A stretch of DNA of 64,000 nt, taken from an uncultured Bacteriovorax sp. GTDB lineage: Bacteria; Bdellovibrionota; Bacteriovoracia; Bacteriovoracales; Bacteriovoracaceae. A program made the translations under genes and the position numbers. The notes beneath the pieces are model-generated. The model had not been told where the DNA came from and searched no databases. It worked only from the letters and a program-made list of their open reading frames with translations. The stretch covers positions 1 to 64,000 of the forward strand of contig CAMLKK010000002.1 of the NCBI GenBank assembly GCA_946480715.1. The letters are read 5' to 3'. Shown piece after piece: positions 50,754 to 59,858 of this stretch (positions within the stretch are counted from its first letter, which is position 1; every line of letters begins with the position of its first letter).

Positions 50754-52319
50754 ATGATACAAAACTCTGTATGGAACAAGTATTCAATACTGACAGAAAC
50801 AGCAACTTTATCATCAGATATAAAAGTCGATGTGGCGATCATTGGGGCAGGAGTGACTGGGCTTACTTGTGCTCAGTTATTATCGAGTCAGGGCTTAAGC
50901 GTTGCGGTTTTAGAATCTGGTAAAGTTGGAGAACTAAATACCGGTCATAGTACAGGAAATCTCTATTCGGCATACGGACAATTATTAACCACAGCTTATG
51001 AAAAGCATGGTGAAGAAATCATTTCGAAAATCATTTCTTCACGGGATGATGCTATTAATTTCATAGAAAAAAATGTTGAGAAGTTAAATATTGATTGCGA
51101 TTTTAAACGCGTTCCCTGGACATATTTTTCGACTGTCGAAGAAAAAGATAAAACGATTCAGCAAAGCTTGGAAAACGCCCAAAAACTAGGTTTAAAAGTT
51201 TCTTCCGCGAAATTTACGAACACTCCTTTTCAAGCACGAGTGGGTATGAAGATGGCCGAGCAAGCCCAATTCAATCCACTTCGATATGCTCAGGGTTTAG
51301 CCTCTGCTATTTCATGCCAAGACTGTTTGATATTTGAAAAAACAAGAGTGAATAAAATTGAAGATAAAAAAGATCACTCGCTTTTACATACGGACTCGGG
51401 AGTCGTGACAGCTAGTTATGTCATTCAAGCAACACATACTCCACTTGGACTCATGACTTATCATACGACACTAGGCCCTTATCGCGAATATGGAATTGCC
51501 TGCAAAGTAGGCGAAACATCCCTGAAGCCTGGAATTTATTTCGGTTACTTTGATCAACACGATATTACTTCGATTCGTGTGTACGAGCGCGAAGGCGATA
51601 AATATATTATTGTCGTCGGCCAGCCTCATAAAGTAGGGCAAGGAGACAGCGAAGCTCGCATGCGAGAACTTGAAAAAATCGCACGTGATACATTTGACGT
51701 AAAAACGGTTGATTTTCGCTGGGGAGGTCAGCATTACAGACCGGCCGATGAACGTCCTTACATCGGACCTAAAACTCACGGTTCACAAACATATGTTGCT
51801 ACAGGTTTTGCAACACACGGACTTGTTTACGGAACAGTGGCCGGAAAAATTATTAGTGATCTGATTACTGGACAAAAAAATGAATATGCAGAGGTTTATG
51901 ATTCAGGTCGATTCACTCCGGTCAAAGCGGCACCTAAATTTATTAAAGAGAATGTGAACGTCTTTTTCCAATACCTAAAAGACTATACCAAATCAAATCC
52001 TACATTATTTGCAGATGTCCACCAAGGTGACGGACAAGTCTTAGAACATGATGGGCATAAACTTGCTGTTCATCGTGATGAGCTTAATCAACTTCAAGTT
52101 TGTTCGGCGATATGTACGCATCTTGGATGTGTTGTTCATTGGAATAATGCTGAGAAAAGTTGGGACTGCCCTTGCCACGGAAGTCGATTCGAAACGAATG
52201 GTGCAGTGATAGAGGGGCCCGCCATGAAAGCGCTGGAGAGTTTTAGTGTTGATGAAGTCTTAAATGACGACTCAAAAGCAGCAGAAGAGCGTGAGCATTC
52301 GAGTTCATCCAGAGTATAG
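50754..52319 (+). CDS. FAD-dependent oxidoreductase fused to a Rieske domain
   Basis: 521 residues. Residues 1-400 are a DAO-type FAD domain (IIGAGVTGLTCAQLL near 27, TGHSTGNLYSAYGQ, and VATGFATHGLVYGT near the C-terminal flavin contact). The C-terminal 110 residues are a Rieske [2Fe-2S] domain with ligands in CTHLGC and CPCHGSRF. Such fusions resemble YhfW in Bacillus and may dehydrogenate amines or thiols with electrons passed to the cluster. GAGG upstream of the ATG. Confidence 0.92.
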   Translation: MIQNSVWNKYSILTETATLSSDIKVDVAIIGAGVTGLTCAQLLSSQGLSVAVLESGKVGELNTGHSTGNLYSAYGQLLTTAYEKHGEEIISKIISSRDDAINFIEKNVEKLNIDCDFKRVPWTYFSTVEEKDKTIQQSLENAQKLGLKVSSAKFTNTPFQARVGMKMAEQAQFNPLRYAQGLASAISCQDCLIFEKTRVNKIEDKKDHSLLHTDSGVVTASYVIQATHTPLGLMTYHTTLGPYREYGIACKVGETSLKPGIYFGYFDQHDITSIRVYEREGDKYIIVVGQPHKVGQGDSEARMRELEKIARDTFDVKTVDFRWGGQHYRPADERPYIGPKTHGSQTYVATGFATHGLVYGTVAGKIISDLITGQKNEYAEVYDSGRFTPVKAAPKFIKENVNVFFQYLKDYTKSNPTLFADVHQGDGQVLEHDGHKLAVHRDELNQLQVCSAICTHLGCVVHWNNAEKSWDCPCHGSRFETNGAVIEGPAMKALESFSVDEVLNDDSKAAEEREHSSSSRV

Positions 52320-52330
52320 ACATGCACGCT

Positions 52331-52359
52331 TGACACGAATCTCTTTTTCAATTAATTTA
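52331..52359 (+). promoter_or_regulatory. Possible promoter before the 18-residue ORF
   Basis: TTGACA, 17 bases, TAATTT. The first hexamer is consensus, the second is weak. Confidence 0.35.
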
Positions 52360-52390
52360 AATTTATTACATCTAATCAGAGGAGGTTGGT

Positions 52391-52447
52391 ATGAGAAAAT
52401 TTATTCAAACACTTAAGGGCCTCTCTTTGACTCCCAACTTATTTTAA
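52391..52447 (+). CDS. Possible 18-residue leader peptide before rsgA
   Basis: GAGGAGG lies 5 bases before ATG 52391, and the ORF MRKFIQTLKGLSLTPNLF ends at TAA 52445. It sits in the 210-base leader of rsgA. It may be a leader peptide or an independent tiny protein. Confidence 0.35.
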   Translation: MRKFIQTLKGLSLTPNLF

Positions 52448-52529
52448 TTTCCCAAAATTTAAATTCGTCAGTCAGAAGGTAGCTCTTAAATCTAAGGCAT
52501 TAACTTAAATTTAACTATGGAGCTAAACA

Positions 52530-53615
52530 ATGAATGATTCCCAAAAGGAATTCTACGATTGCTTTGGTCTGGATGATTTTTTTAAAAATCAACTGACTGC
52601 TATTACTAAAAATGAACCAAACTTGAGACTCGGCAAAGTTATTAACGAAGAACGAAATCTTTATCGCATTCAACTAGCGATGAATGAAACACGGTCGGGA
52701 ATAGTAACTGGAAAATGGACTTACACTGCTCAAAACAGAATTGATTATCCTGCTGTCGGCGATTGGGTGCTGGTTGATGATCAATCTGAAAAAGTTGTGA
52801 TCAAACACATGCTTAAAAGAAAGACGTCTCTTGTTCGAAAACAAGTTGGAGTCGTATCTGATGTTCAAGTGCTTGCCACTAATGTGGATAACGTGTTCAT
52901 TACAACTTCACTCAACGGAGACTTGAATAAAGGACGACTGGAGCGTTATCTCACTTTCGCATGGGATTCGGGTGCAAGGCCGATTATCGTTTTAACAAAG
53001 TCCGATCTTTGTGATGACATTGAAAGTTGTGTTTTTGATCTGGAACGAAGTTATCCGGGAATTGATATTATCACTCTTACCCAGGATGATTACGATGTTC
53101 AGAGTCTCACACGATTTGTATCTGAAGGTACTTCAACCGTGCTGGTGGGATCTTCTGGAGTGGGAAAGTCCACTCTTATAAATTTTCTAATTGGCGAAAA
53201 TGTCATGCTCGTAAAAGACATTCGAACTGATGATGATAAAGGAAGGCACATCACAACTTCACGTTCACTTCACCTCTCTCGATTTGGTGGAATGGTTATT
53301 GATACACCCGGGATGCGAGAATTGCAGTTTGCGAATCACGAAGATGGTCTTCATCATCAGTATGCGGATATTGAGGAGATGATCCTTAATTGTCGTTATA
53401 CAAACTGTACGCATATCTCAGAAAAAGATTGTGCAATTCTTGAGGCGCTCGAAAGTGGTTATCTCGATCAGGCACGATGGAAGAGTTTTAAAAAGATTCA
53501 GGGTGAAATCAGACATGCTCAGAGAAGAATGGATAAAGTCCTACTCTCTCAGGACCGTAAAGCATGGAAGAAAAGAACTTTAGAAGCAAGACAAAGAATA
53601 AAAGGAAGCCCCTAA
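52530..53615 (+). CDS. rsgA: Ribosome small-subunit-dependent GTPase A
   Basis: 361 residues of the circularly permuted GTPase RsgA (YjeQ), which checks 30S maturation. N-terminal OB fold, then G4 (VLTKSDL), G1 (VGSSGVGKSTLINFL), G3 (IDTPGMREL) in the permuted order, and the C-terminal zinc site in CRYTNCTHISEKDC. GGAG precedes the ATG. A leader of 210 bases separates it from the previous gene. Confidence 0.95.
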   Translation: MNDSQKEFYDCFGLDDFFKNQLTAITKNEPNLRLGKVINEERNLYRIQLAMNETRSGIVTGKWTYTAQNRIDYPAVGDWVLVDDQSEKVVIKHMLKRKTSLVRKQVGVVSDVQVLATNVDNVFITTSLNGDLNKGRLERYLTFAWDSGARPIIVLTKSDLCDDIESCVFDLERSYPGIDIITLTQDDYDVQSLTRFVSEGTSTVLVGSSGVGKSTLINFLIGENVMLVKDIRTDDDKGRHITTSRSLHLSRFGGMVIDTPGMRELQFANHEDGLHHQYADIEEMILNCRYTNCTHISEKDCAILEALESGYLDQARWKSFKKIQGEIRHAQRRMDKVLLSQDRKAWKKRTLEARQRIKGSP

Positions 53616-53633
53616 ACAGGGGCTTCTTTTTTT
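53605..53633 (+). terminator. Rho-independent terminator after rsgA
   Basis: GAAGCCCC, TAAACA, GGGGCTTC, T7. The first arm overlaps the rsgA stop. Confidence 0.9.
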
Positions 53634-54558
53634 ATTGATGAAGGGACTGGGCCTTATTTTTTTCTCTTTCGTGATAATTAAGATAAGCGAGCTCACCAAA
53701 ACTCATAAGCTCTCCAAAAAGTTTTTGTGTTGATTCTGGGAAATGCTCAAGTGCAATTCCTTCCAGCTCAAGTTGTTTCATTTTCTTTTTTAACTTTTTC
53801 AAAGTGATTTCTATTTCATTGAATTCTTTTGCATGGGGAATTTGTGTTGTGGCCTTAATGGCCTCTTCAACACCGGCCGTCTTTGCAACTTTTACAAACG
53901 TTTTAATTTCGCGAACTGGTAATGTTTTAACGTGATCGAGTGATTTTTTCTGTTCATCTTTTGAGAGTTTTACAATTTCATTGGTCTGAGAAAGAGAAAG
54001 CTCACCGTTTTGTCGTGCGGCTTTAACTTGTGAAGCGGCTTTTTCATCGCGATTAATGGCCTCATGAATTTGTTTTGGTGATAAACCCGTTTTTTCTGCA
54101 ACGATATGAAGAAATTTTTCAGCAGGAAGAACTTCAACTTTTTTAGCAGATTCTTCTTTAGCGTCTTCTAATTCTTCATTAGTTTCTGGTCGTTCGAAGT
54201 ATTGTTCTTCTTCAGGAGTAATGGTCTGATAAATTTCTTTAGCACGACGAAGATGACCTTCAAGTTCGATTTTGTTCAAATCTTTTCTGACGAGGTTTTC
54301 ATCAATTGAAACAAGTTCCTTTTCTAGTTCACCTTTATCAACAACTACAACAGCAGCTTCTGTGTAACCGAGATTCAGGAGAGCTTGGTATCGTCTTGCT
54401 CCGGCAAGAATCACATTGTCTGTTGAGATAACAAGAGGAGCGATCAATCCAACGGTTTGAATTGATTTTTCGAGATCAGAAACATCTGTTCCCAATCTTA
54501 AATAGGCATTTGTCGCCTTGAGATCATTTAAACGACGAGTTTCAGTTTGTGTGTGCAC
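53632..54558 (-). CDS. ParB/Spo0J-type N-terminal domain protein
   Basis: 308 residues from GTG 54558 (GGAG upstream). The ParB nuclease-like domain is at residues 10-110 (LRLGTDVSDLEKSIQTVGLI and VILAGARRYQALLNLGYTE), followed by a KorB-like HTH region (KTGLSPKQIHEAINRD) and a helical tail. No parA gene or parS site is adjacent and it is not in the usual gidAB-parAB setting, so it is more likely a CTPase-switch regulator than the chromosome-partition protein. Confidence 0.8.
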   Translation of the reverse strand: MHTQTETRRLNDLKATNAYLRLGTDVSDLEKSIQTVGLIAPLVISTDNVILAGARRYQALLNLGYTEAAVVVVDKGELEKELVSIDENLVRKDLNKIELEGHLRRAKEIYQTITPEEEQYFERPETNEELEDAKEESAKKVEVLPAEKFLHIVAEKTGLSPKQIHEAINRDEKAASQVKAARQNGELSLSQTNEIVKLSKDEQKKSLDHVKTLPVREIKTFVKVAKTAGVEEAIKATTQIPHAKEFNEIEITLKKLKKKMKQLELEGIALEHFPESTQKLFGELMSFGELAYLNYHEREKNKAQSLHQ

Positions 54559-54668
54559 AAATACTCCGAAAGAAAAGTGTGTGTTGAATGTGGAGCAATA
54601 GAATGAAGATTACGGGGGATTTTGTCAGGTATTTAAGCCTTAAAATTTATGACATCTGAAAACTTTGT

Positions 54669-55922
54669 TTAGGCGCGAACCACTAAGAGCTCGTTAAATG
54701 ATGTCGTAAAGTTCTGGGAGAGTCGATTAAAGGTACTAAATCCACGATTTTTTCGGGAACAGCTCATTATCCTCAGCCCTTGGGGAAACCGCTTATTAAC
54801 GGCATCTACAATTCCAGAGATCTTATCATTTTCTTCGTGGCCACTATCAAATAGCCCCAATTGAAGCTCTTCCTTTGGTCTTAAATCCTGAAGCATCACT
54901 CCACATTTCTTATACGCATATCCATAGACAAAATGTTGATCGAGCAAATCGAGTGCCTTTTTAATGATGATGTGAGGGGCACTTTCTCCCTGATTGAAAA
55001 GAGTGTGTCCAAAACCATAAAATTGAGGAGTATCGTGAAACGGATTTGTCACAAAAAATATACTCAAGTGATGACAGACTAATCCATCATCCCGCAATTT
55101 TTCTGAGACCCTAAAAGCATGGTCGGACAATGATTGGGCCAGTTCATGTTTATCCCAAACCATCTTTTTCAGTGTGCGAGAAACGAGTAGTCCCTTTCTT
55201 TTTTCACGGGCGTTTTTTACATCTATGCAAGTTATCCCACGAAGTTCGTGCTGAGTCCGCAAACCAGTAATGGTTAAAGTTTTTTGAATGAGTTGATCAT
55301 CGGCATGAATGAGATCATAGGCCGTTTTAATTCGCAAAATTCGAAGTTTAACATCTGATGCTTTTCCAATATTCCAGATGTCTGCGACGGGAAATTTTTT
55401 ATAGATTTCGTTTCGTTGCTCGTCTGTTTTGATAAAAAAAACATGAGAAGAGCTTTTTTTAGCAAAAGAAGTAGCGATCTTCGCTTGAGTTTTTGTTCGA
55501 TCAATACCGATTGAAACAGGAATGCCCACATCTTTTAAAATTCTTGCACGTATATGCAGACAAAGTTTTTCAATCTCATCAAGTGTAAAACCTTCTAATT
55601 CTAAAAAAACTTCATCAATTGAATAAAATTCGATATCAACAGCATACTCAGTGAGAATGGCCATCACTCGAGATGAAATGTCAGCATACAGTGGAAAATT
55701 GGAGGAAAAGGCAACACCACCTTGTCGTTCAAATGCGTCTTTAATTTCGTGAAAAACAGAACCCATTTTAAGGCCCATGGCCTTTGCTTCTTTTGATCGA
55801 CTGACCACACAGCCATCGTTATTTGATAGTACGACAACTGGCCGATGACGAAGATGGGGAGCGAACAATCTCTCACAGCTTACAAAAAATGCATCACAGT
55901 CAACATGAGCTAAGACACGCAT
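54669..55922 (-). CDS. umuC: Y-family DNA polymerase V catalytic subunit
   Basis: 417 residues of the UmuC type: catalytic DCDAFFVSCE with first Asp, NNDGCVVSRS, SIDEVFLELEGF with Asp-Glu, a thumb HhH region around PVADIWNIGKA, and a C-terminal DUF4113 domain (GLRIMSCSRKNRGFSTFNR). Translesion synthesis in the SOS response. It overlaps umuD by 13 bases. Confidence 0.93.
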   Translation of the reverse strand: MRVLAHVDCDAFFVSCERLFAPHLRHRPVVVLSNNDGCVVSRSKEAKAMGLKMGSVFHEIKDAFERQGGVAFSSNFPLYADISSRVMAILTEYAVDIEFYSIDEVFLELEGFTLDEIEKLCLHIRARILKDVGIPVSIGIDRTKTQAKIATSFAKKSSSHVFFIKTDEQRNEIYKKFPVADIWNIGKASDVKLRILRIKTAYDLIHADDQLIQKTLTITGLRTQHELRGITCIDVKNAREKRKGLLVSRTLKKMVWDKHELAQSLSDHAFRVSEKLRDDGLVCHHLSIFFVTNPFHDTPQFYGFGHTLFNQGESAPHIIIKKALDLLDQHFVYGYAYKKCGVMLQDLRPKEELQLGLFDSGHEENDKISGIVDAVNKRFPQGLRIMSCSRKNRGFSTFNRLSQNFTTSFNELLVVRA

Positions 55923-56350
55923 CTTGCCCTCACATCATGAATTACAAATGTGACGACTCCCCAGATGAAAAAATCATCTTCAGGAGAGATATTTTTTGGT
56001 TTCTGTTTTGAAGAAGAGTGCAGTGAGATTTGATTATTTTTTCTTTGAAGGATCTTCAGCGTAAATTCGTTATTAAGGACTGCAACGATGAGAGACCCGC
56101 TCCCTGGGGTTTTTGAACGATCAACAATGATCATATCACCAGGATGAATATTAGCTTCTATTAACCCTGTGCCTTCAACTCTCATGGTGAAAGTTGCAGT
56201 CTTGTTAGGAACAAGATAGGCATTGAAATCGAGATCCGGCCGAATCGTATCGTTTGCTTGATTAGGAAAGCCCGTATAAGTCTGGTGCCCGTAAAGTTTC
56301 TTAACAGGTTCTGCTTTTTCAGTGTGTGAATAGATTTGATGTTCACTCAT
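55910..56350 (-). CDS. umuD: UmuD-like S24 peptidase homologue lacking the catalytic Ser
   Basis: 146 residues with the UmuD fold: GFPNQANDTIRPDLDFN corresponds to the cleavage-proximal part, the nucleophile loop is MRVEGTGLIEANI, and HPGDMIIVDRS with the Lys in NNEFTLKIL follow. In active members the loop reads G-D-S-M with a nucleophilic Ser; here the bases encode Thr-Gly-Leu, so position 62 is Gly. The Lys is kept. Autocleavage to UmuD' would not be expected. Operon position before umuC is normal. Confidence 0.85.
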   Translation of the reverse strand: MSEHQIYSHTEKAEPVKKLYGHQTYTGFPNQANDTIRPDLDFNAYLVPNKTATFTMRVEGTGLIEANIHPGDMIIVDRSKTPGSGSLIVAVLNNEFTLKILQRKNNQISLHSSSKQKPKNISPEDDFFIWGVVTFVIHDVRARCVS

Positions 56351-56367
56351 AGCGCGAGCAACATAAG

Positions 56368-56388
56368 CGTAAATTTTACGTAAGTAAA
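56368..56388. promoter_or_regulatory. Overlapping palindromes before umuD, probable LexA site
   Basis: CGTAAATTTTACG (perfect 6-1-6 dyad) overlaps TTTACGTAAGTAAA (TTTAC-GTAA-GTAAA). Motifs of the TTAC...GTAA type are reported for LexA of Bdellovibrio. It ends 18 bases from the umuD start. Confidence 0.65.
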
Positions 56389-56414
56389 CTTAAACAAAAA
56401 AATATTTTTATGTT

Positions 56415-57158
56415 TTATTTGGCCTCATTTAATCTAAGCATTTGATCTAAGGTCATAGCATTGAAAGCAGCATATCCCGCCTGATCGTTATCAAAATAAA
56501 CATAAACATCTTTTCCATGTTGCTGCCACTCTAAGCATTTATCTGCCCATTTGCGAAGCTGAGGTTTTGTATAGGAGCCTTGATATTTATCTCCAGGTCC
56601 GTGCAAACGAATGTAGTAAAAATCAGCTGTATCATAAATCGGAGAGCGATGGTGTTCGAGCTCGTAAAAACAAAATGAGCAATTATGCATTTGTAACAAC
56701 TCTACAACTTCTGGAGCATACCAGGTTGGATTACGAAATTCGAAAGTGTAACGAAGTGGAGGAGTCAATCCTTCTATGAAATTTTTGAATCTATCGAAAT
56801 TTAATTTCCATGAAGGTGGGAGTTGAAACAGTATTGGCCCGAGTTTGTCTTCCAACTTTTCAGCATGGGATAGAAAATAAAAAAAACTATCTTTAGCACC
56901 AATGAGCTTTTTAACATGAGTAATATAGCGAGAAGCTTTCACCGAAAAAATAAAGTCTTTCGGAGTATCTTCCCGCCAATGTTCAAATGTGGATTCTTTG
57001 GGCAAATGATAAAATGAATTATTGAGTTCAACCGTTCGAAAATATTTTTGATAAAAATGGAATTCATCCGCATCTTTTATATGCTCAGGATAGAAATTTC
57101 CTTTCCAGTGTTTATAACTCCAGCCGGAAGTACCGACAAAAATTTTACCCTTCTTAAT
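56415..57158 (-). CDS. DUF72 family protein, apparently starting at ATT
   Basis: A 247-residue DUF72 protein. No ATG, GTG or TTG exists between the in-frame upstream stop and residue 52, while the family N-terminus (KIFVGTSGWSYKHWKGNFYP) is encoded upstream of that point. ATT at 57158 is the only plausible start: AAGGA lies 7 bases before it, and it overlaps the stop of the lipoprotein gene as ATTAA. Other family marks are SVKASRYITHVK, ILFQLPPSWK and YIRLHGPG. Function of DUF72 is unknown; it has a TIM barrel. Confidence 0.8.
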   Translation of the reverse strand: MKKGKIFVGTSGWSYKHWKGNFYPEHIKDADEFHFYQKYFRTVELNNSFYHLPKESTFEHWREDTPKDFIFSVKASRYITHVKKLIGAKDSFFYFLSHAEKLEDKLGPILFQLPPSWKLNFDRFKNFIEGLTPPLRYTFEFRNPTWYAPEVVELLQMHNCSFCFYELEHHRSPIYDTADFYYIRLHGPGDKYQGSYTKPQLRKWADKCLEWQQHGKDVYVYFDNDQAGYAAFNAMTLDQMLRLNEAK

Positions 57159-57624
57159 AGTATCTTCCTTCTCTCATGAGAAATGATTGATAAAGGCGTT
57201 CACGCGTTTCTAAATCACTTACTGGTGTGATAATTCTCTGGGCCTTATCGAATGAACTTAAACTTTTATTCATTTTTTCTTTTTCTAGTTTTTTAAGATC
57301 ACGTCTTAAGACGCTTACTTTCTTCTGATCAACTTTAGGTTCCATTAGAGATTTTATTAGAACCATTTTTGTTTGATTTATTTTTTCTGTAAGAATTTTC
57401 ATATCGCTTTCAGTTGATTCCTGAAGGGCATTGAGGCTTGATTTTTGTTTCTCAGTCAATTTATCCGAATTTGTGATGAATTCTTTTGTTGTCGCTGAAA
57501 GATCCTCTCTGCTCACAACTTTTTCCTGATCAACTTGTTGATGAATAACTTGTCTTTCCTCTTGGCTTGCACAAGCAGTAAACAGAATTCCAAGAGTACA
57601 AATCATTAAAATATTTTTTGGCAT
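57154..57624 (-). CDS. Lipoprotein, helical paralogue A
   Basis: 156 residues with lipoprotein signal MPKNILMICTLGILFTAC (lipobox FTAC). The mature part is almost wholly helical and charged, ending DLETRERLYQSFLMREGRYY. It is a paralogue of the lipoprotein at 59322-59786, sharing K-x-V-L-I/V-K-x-L-x-E-P-K-V-D and T-R-E-[RK]-L-Y-Q-S-F. Function unknown. DUF72 follows in overlap. Confidence 0.75.
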   Translation of the reverse strand: MPKNILMICTLGILFTACASQEERQVIHQQVDQEKVVSREDLSATTKEFITNSDKLTEKQKSSLNALQESTESDMKILTEKINQTKMVLIKSLMEPKVDQKKVSVLRRDLKKLEKEKMNKSLSSFDKAQRIITPVSDLETRERLYQSFLMREGRYY

Positions 57625-57801
57625 AATCTCTCCAGGTTTATAGTTAACTAGTCACTTGAAAAGATTATTCTATGTTGTTCATGATTCAATCCTGCATAGT
57701 GTTTCTGCAAAATGTTTACACTAACGGCCGGCCCTTTGTTGCTTTAGAAATTTGATTATTACGATTTAAGATTACGATGTGGGATTTATAAAAGGAGTTT
57801 T

Positions 57802-58509
57802 ATGATCAAGCTTTATACATGGAAGACACCGAATGGAAAAAAACCGGCAATCATGTTGGAGGAATTAGATGTTCCTTATGAAATAATCCCTGTGGATATT
57901 AGTAAAGATGAACAATTCAAACCAGAGTTCTTGCAGATTTCACCAAACAATAAAATTCCGGCAATCGTTGATGATGAATTAAAAACGAATGGAATACCAC
58001 TGACCATTTTTGAATCGGGCGCCATTCTCATTTACCTTGCAGAAAAATATCATCAATTTCTTCCGCGAGAGGGTATGAGTAGATACAAAGCGCTTGAATG
58101 GACATTTTGGCAAGCTAGTGGACTAGGACCCATGCTAGGCCAGCTCGGTTATTTTGCTGTTCGTTCTCAAGAGAAAACACCACATGCGATCAATCGTTTT
58201 CACGATGAAGCGGAAAGATTATTAAATGTGCTCGATAAGCAGTTGCAGGAAAGTCCCTTCATTGCCGGTAAAGATTATACTATTGCCGATATGATGATTT
58301 ATCCCTGGGCCATTGCCGCCACCACATACTTAGAAAGCGAACTCGGTCAAAAAATAAAGGAAAAACATTCTGTGAGGAGATGGCTGGATCTCGTTGGAAA
58401 TCGACCTGCAGTCAAAAGAGGAATGAATATCCTGGAAGCACCTTCAAATATACAAGGAAGTTTATATGCCCAATCTAAAATTATCGGAGGAGATCGTCCT
58501 TCACTATGA
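57802..58509 (+). CDS. Glutathione S-transferase family protein (YfcG/YghU-like)
   Basis: 235 residues: N-terminal thioredoxin-like domain (MIKLYTWKTPNGKKPAIMLEE, then NNKIPAIVDD and ESGAILIYLAEKY) and C-terminal helical domain (FIAGKDYTIADMMIYPW). Nu-class GSTs of this type act as disulphide-bond reductases with glutathione. GGAG is the loop of a 6-base repeat ATAAAA/TTTTAT that includes the start AT. It overlaps the hydrolase gene by 44 bases. Confidence 0.92.
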   Translation: MIKLYTWKTPNGKKPAIMLEELDVPYEIIPVDISKDEQFKPEFLQISPNNKIPAIVDDELKTNGIPLTIFESGAILIYLAEKYHQFLPREGMSRYKALEWTFWQASGLGPMLGQLGYFAVRSQEKTPHAINRFHDEAERLLNVLDKQLQESPFIAGKDYTIADMMIYPWAIAATTYLESELGQKIKEKHSVRRWLDLVGNRPAVKRGMNILEAPSNIQGSLYAQSKIIGGDRPSL

Positions 58510-59353
58510 AGATTATGGTGAAGGAAAACCTGTTGTCCTAATTCATGGGTGGCCTTTATCTGGTCGTGCCTGGGAGGCGCAAATTTATGATCTGGTTAAA
58601 GCTGGTCATAGAGTTATTACGTATGATCGACGTGGATTCGGTGGTTCATCGAAACCATGGAGTGGATATGATTATGATTCTTTTGCATCAGACTTGAATG
58701 GACTCATTGAGTTTCTGGATTTGAAAGAAATAACCTTGGTAGGTTTTTCGATGGGAGGCGGTGAGGTTGTTCGCTATCTTGCTACCTACGGAGATGAAAG
58801 AATCAGTAAAGCTGTTCTGGCCGCGGCGGTGCCACCGTACCTTCTGCAGAATGAAGGACACCCTGATGGTGCTATAGATGAGGGCACGATCGCTTCATTT
58901 GAAGAATCAGTAAAAAAAGACAGGGCCGAATTTATTGATGGATTCATAAAGAAGTTTTTTTCAGCAAGCATATTGGGTGAAAAGGTCAGCGATGCTCAAC
59001 ATGATTACCATAAAAATATAGCTCTCTTTGCGTCTCCTAAAGCGACTTTAGATTGTATCGCTGCTTTTAGCAGGACAGACTTTAGAGAGGATTTAAAGAA
59101 AATTAAAATCCCGACTCTTATCATTCATGGTGATTCCGATTCAATAGTACCAATTGAAAAAAGTGGACGAAGAGCACATGAATTAATTCCGGGAAGTGAG
59201 TTAGTGGTCATTAAGGGAGGTCCACATGGAGTGAACCTCACTCATAAGGAAGAGTTTAATCGTGCGCTTATAAAATTCTTGGCCCGAGGAAAAAATATGT
59301 TCCGACCGCTAGAAGGTGAAACTAGAGACGTTCAGTTGAACCATTCAAGATAA
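58466..59353 (+). CDS. Alpha/beta hydrolase (non-haem haloperoxidase type)
   Basis: 295 residues. HGWPLSGRAWEAQ carries the oxyanion HGW, the nucleophile is in VGFSMGGGEVVRYLA, the acid in IIHGDSDSIVPIE and the His in KGGPHGVNLTH. Members are annotated as non-haem chloroperoxidases or arylesterases. It starts inside the GST gene (44-base overlap, AGGAAG upstream) and its last 32 bases overlap the convergent lipoprotein gene. Confidence 0.9.
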   Translation: MPNLKLSEEIVLHYEDYGEGKPVVLIHGWPLSGRAWEAQIYDLVKAGHRVITYDRRGFGGSSKPWSGYDYDSFASDLNGLIEFLDLKEITLVGFSMGGGEVVRYLATYGDERISKAVLAAAVPPYLLQNEGHPDGAIDEGTIASFEESVKKDRAEFIDGFIKKFFSASILGEKVSDAQHDYHKNIALFASPKATLDCIAAFSRTDFREDLKKIKIPTLIIHGDSDSIVPIEKSGRRAHELIPGSELVVIKGGPHGVNLTHKEEFNRALIKFLARGKNMFRPLEGETRDVQLNHSR

Positions 59354-59786
59354 ATGATTGATAAAGTTTTTCACGCGTTGGAATATCCTTCACTGATGAA
59401 ATAAGCTGTTGAGCTTTTTCATAATTGTTAAGCAATTTTTCAGCGCGAACTCTTTCAAGACGTTTAATTTCTTTTCTGACCATGCGGGCGATTTTTGCAT
59501 CTACTTTTGGTTCAAGCAAAGTTTTTACAAGAACCAGTTTAGTGCGAATGAGATCTTGATCTATCTCGCTAATCTCTGTCACACTCTCTTCGTGAAGTTT
59601 CAACACATTCTTCTTTTGTTTGGCACTGAGATGTTTATTCTTTTCTACAAATTTATGGGTCGATTTAATGAGTTCGTTGACTTCTTCTACATGATTTTGA
59701 GTGTGAGAGACTTCATCAGTCAGAAGAGGAGCTTGGTGTGCGCATCCAGTTAGTAAAAGTAGAGCAATGAGTATTGAACGTTTCAT
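59322..59786 (-). CDS. Lipoprotein, helical paralogue B
   Basis: 154 residues from ATG 59786 with signal MKRSILIALLLLTGC (lipobox LTGC). It shares the conserved core and the C-terminal T-R-E-K-L-Y-Q-S-F with paralogue A at 57154-57624. Both are minus-strand genes, enclosing the GST/hydrolase pair. It is likely a coiled-coil periplasmic protein. A longer frame upstream is rejected as it lacks signal features. Confidence 0.75.
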   Translation of the reverse strand: MKRSILIALLLLTGCAHQAPLLTDEVSHTQNHVEEVNELIKSTHKFVEKNKHLSAKQKKNVLKLHEESVTEISEIDQDLIRTKLVLVKTLLEPKVDAKIARMVRKEIKRLERVRAEKLLNNYEKAQQLISSVKDIPTREKLYQSFILNGSTERL

Positions 59787-59858
59787 AATAATCCAAAAGG
59801 TGTTTATAAGAATGAGACATTCTAAAATAGGTTTGTGCGTGTGCAAGAGTGTTTTTTA

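Noticed and set aside
53632..54558. Chromosomal ParB with nearby parS and origin
   Set aside because: No parA, gidA/B, dnaA or 16-base parS-like site is visible, so a partition locus cannot be claimed.
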